Assembly: GCF_900168295.1 (NCBI RefSeq) | Contig: NZ_FVZL01000002.1 | Span: forward strand, 62,001-126,000 | Origin: Arthrobacter sp. P2b | GTDB taxonomy: Bacteria; Actinomycetota; Actinomycetes; Actinomycetales; Micrococcaceae | Length of the DNA: 64,000 nucleotides | Reading direction: 5' to 3' | The notes under the pieces: generated by a model | Seen by the model: the letters and a program-made list of their open reading frames with translations, nothing else | Told to the model about the DNA's origin: nothing | Databases searched by the model: none | Shown: in pieces, positions 63,700 through 64,000 of the stretch | How the letters are laid out: each line of letters opens with the position of its first letter | Numbering within the stretch: the first letter of the stretch is position 1 | Program-made: the position numbers and the translations under genes

Positions 63700-64000
63700 G
63701 TGGCACGCACGCTCTACATCGACGTCGACGGCGTCATCTGTCCGTTTGGCCCGGAAGGAACTACACCGTGGGGTTCCGCCTGGCACCGTGCCGACGCCGG
63801 TCTCCTTCCCGTTGCCTATGCAACGGAACTCGTGGCGGGACTCAATGCCCTGGCGCGGACGGACGGCGTGCGGTGCGTCTGGCTCACCAGCTGGGAGGAC
63901 CTCGCCCCGCAGTACCTGTGCCCCGCCATCGGCGTGGAAGGCGGGGGCTGGCCATACCTGACGGCGGCGGGCGAAGGCAGCGGGAACAGCTGGTGGAAGC
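63700..64000 (+). CDS. HAD-type hydrolase, N-terminal part (cut by window end)
   Basis: A frame from the GTG at 63700 (GGAAGGGG upstream) stays open to the end of the window (100 codons). It begins ARTLYIDVDGVICPFG, a HAD-like motif I with DVDG, and has VWLTSWED, the motif II position used by swiss-army-knife HAD proteins. It continues beyond the window, so its length and motifs III-IV cannot be judged. Likely a HAD phosphatase-like protein. Confidence 0.7.
   Translation, partial: MARTLYIDVDGVICPFGPEGTTPWGSAWHRADAGLLPVAYATELVAGLNALARTDGVRCVWLTSWEDLAPQYLCPAIGVEGGGWPYLTAAGEGSGNSWWK

Noticed and set aside
1..64000. tRNA, rRNA, CRISPR arrays, insertion sequences, integrase or attachment sites
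   Set aside because: I looked for T-arm-like sequences, spaced short repeats, transposase or integrase motifs and found none that could be supported. The direct repeat of the debranching-like genes is a gene duplication, not a mobile element.

Overview
The window is high-GC DNA with actinobacterial gene style: dense coding, GTG starts, ATGA/GTGA stop-start overlaps, lipobox lipoproteins, SARP, MmyB-type XRE and FadR regulators, a LigD-type polymerase and TANNNT -10 boxes. Gene content and protein flavour suggest an Arthrobacter/Pseudarthrobacter-like member of the Micrococcaceae. The genus is an inference. I saw no rRNA, tRNA, CRISPR array, insertion sequence or phage gene. It reads as accessory or strain-variable chromosome.

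Layout. (1) 1-5.5 kb: a DHA2 drug exporter with a lipoprotein, a divergent XRE/MmyB regulator, a small oxidoreductase remnant, a membrane-anchored M15-like protein and two cell-envelope proteins. (2) 5.5-10.5 kb: a family-5 ABC importer operon (lipoprotein, two permeases, one double ATPase) behind a Zur/FurB-like box, suggesting import of metal complexes. (3) 10.6-15.6 kb: a polysaccharide deacetylase-glycosyltransferase fusion, broken by a one-base frameshift in a G run, then a RibD-like reductase, a membrane protein and a secreted CAP protein ending in a strong terminator.

(4) 15.7-24.6 kb is the most unusual region. A small SARP regulator sits beside three transcription units encoding a PGAP1-like alpha/beta hydrolase, an M4 metallopeptidase, and an operon of NUC1 nuclease, HAD-M28 fusion, M43 metallopeptidase and a small hypothetical protein. 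None of the hydrolases has a recognisable signal peptide. All three units carry the same direct repeat, (G/A)TAACG at an 11-bp period, which is the arrangement SARP proteins bind. In two of the three it lies 10 bp upstream of a good -10 box. I propose that this is one SARP-controlled hydrolase regulon.

(5) 24.6-36.1 kb: MBL hydrolase, histidine phosphatase, a MoxR-type ATPase with its VWA partner, two closely similar glycogen-debranching-like proteins bracketing a RibD-like reductase and an MFS transporter. (6) 36.2-50.5 kb: a catabolic island. Two paralogous FadR-type repressors accompany a polar amino acid ABC importer, a sarcosine-oxidase-like enzyme, GabT and GabD homologues. A divergent operon encodes a HAD hydrolase, a PuuB-like oxidase, an aldehyde dehydrogenase, a tartrate/D-malate dehydrogenase and a D-2-hydroxyacid dehydrogenase. 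A shared palindrome around TTGTCAACAA lies upstream of the importer, gabT, the HAD operon and, in weaker form, one repressor gene, so the island looks like one regulon for an amine or N-methyl amino acid. (7) 50.5-64 kb: housekeeping and miscellaneous genes: 5'-3' exonuclease, flavin reductase, a very long hairpin terminator, CBS protein, HrpB helicase, dienelactone-type hydrolase, LigD polymerase domain, YciO/Sua5 protein, VOC protein, methyltransferase, LuxR regulator and a HAD gene cut by the window end.

All starts and domain calls come from reading the sequence. No database search was run.
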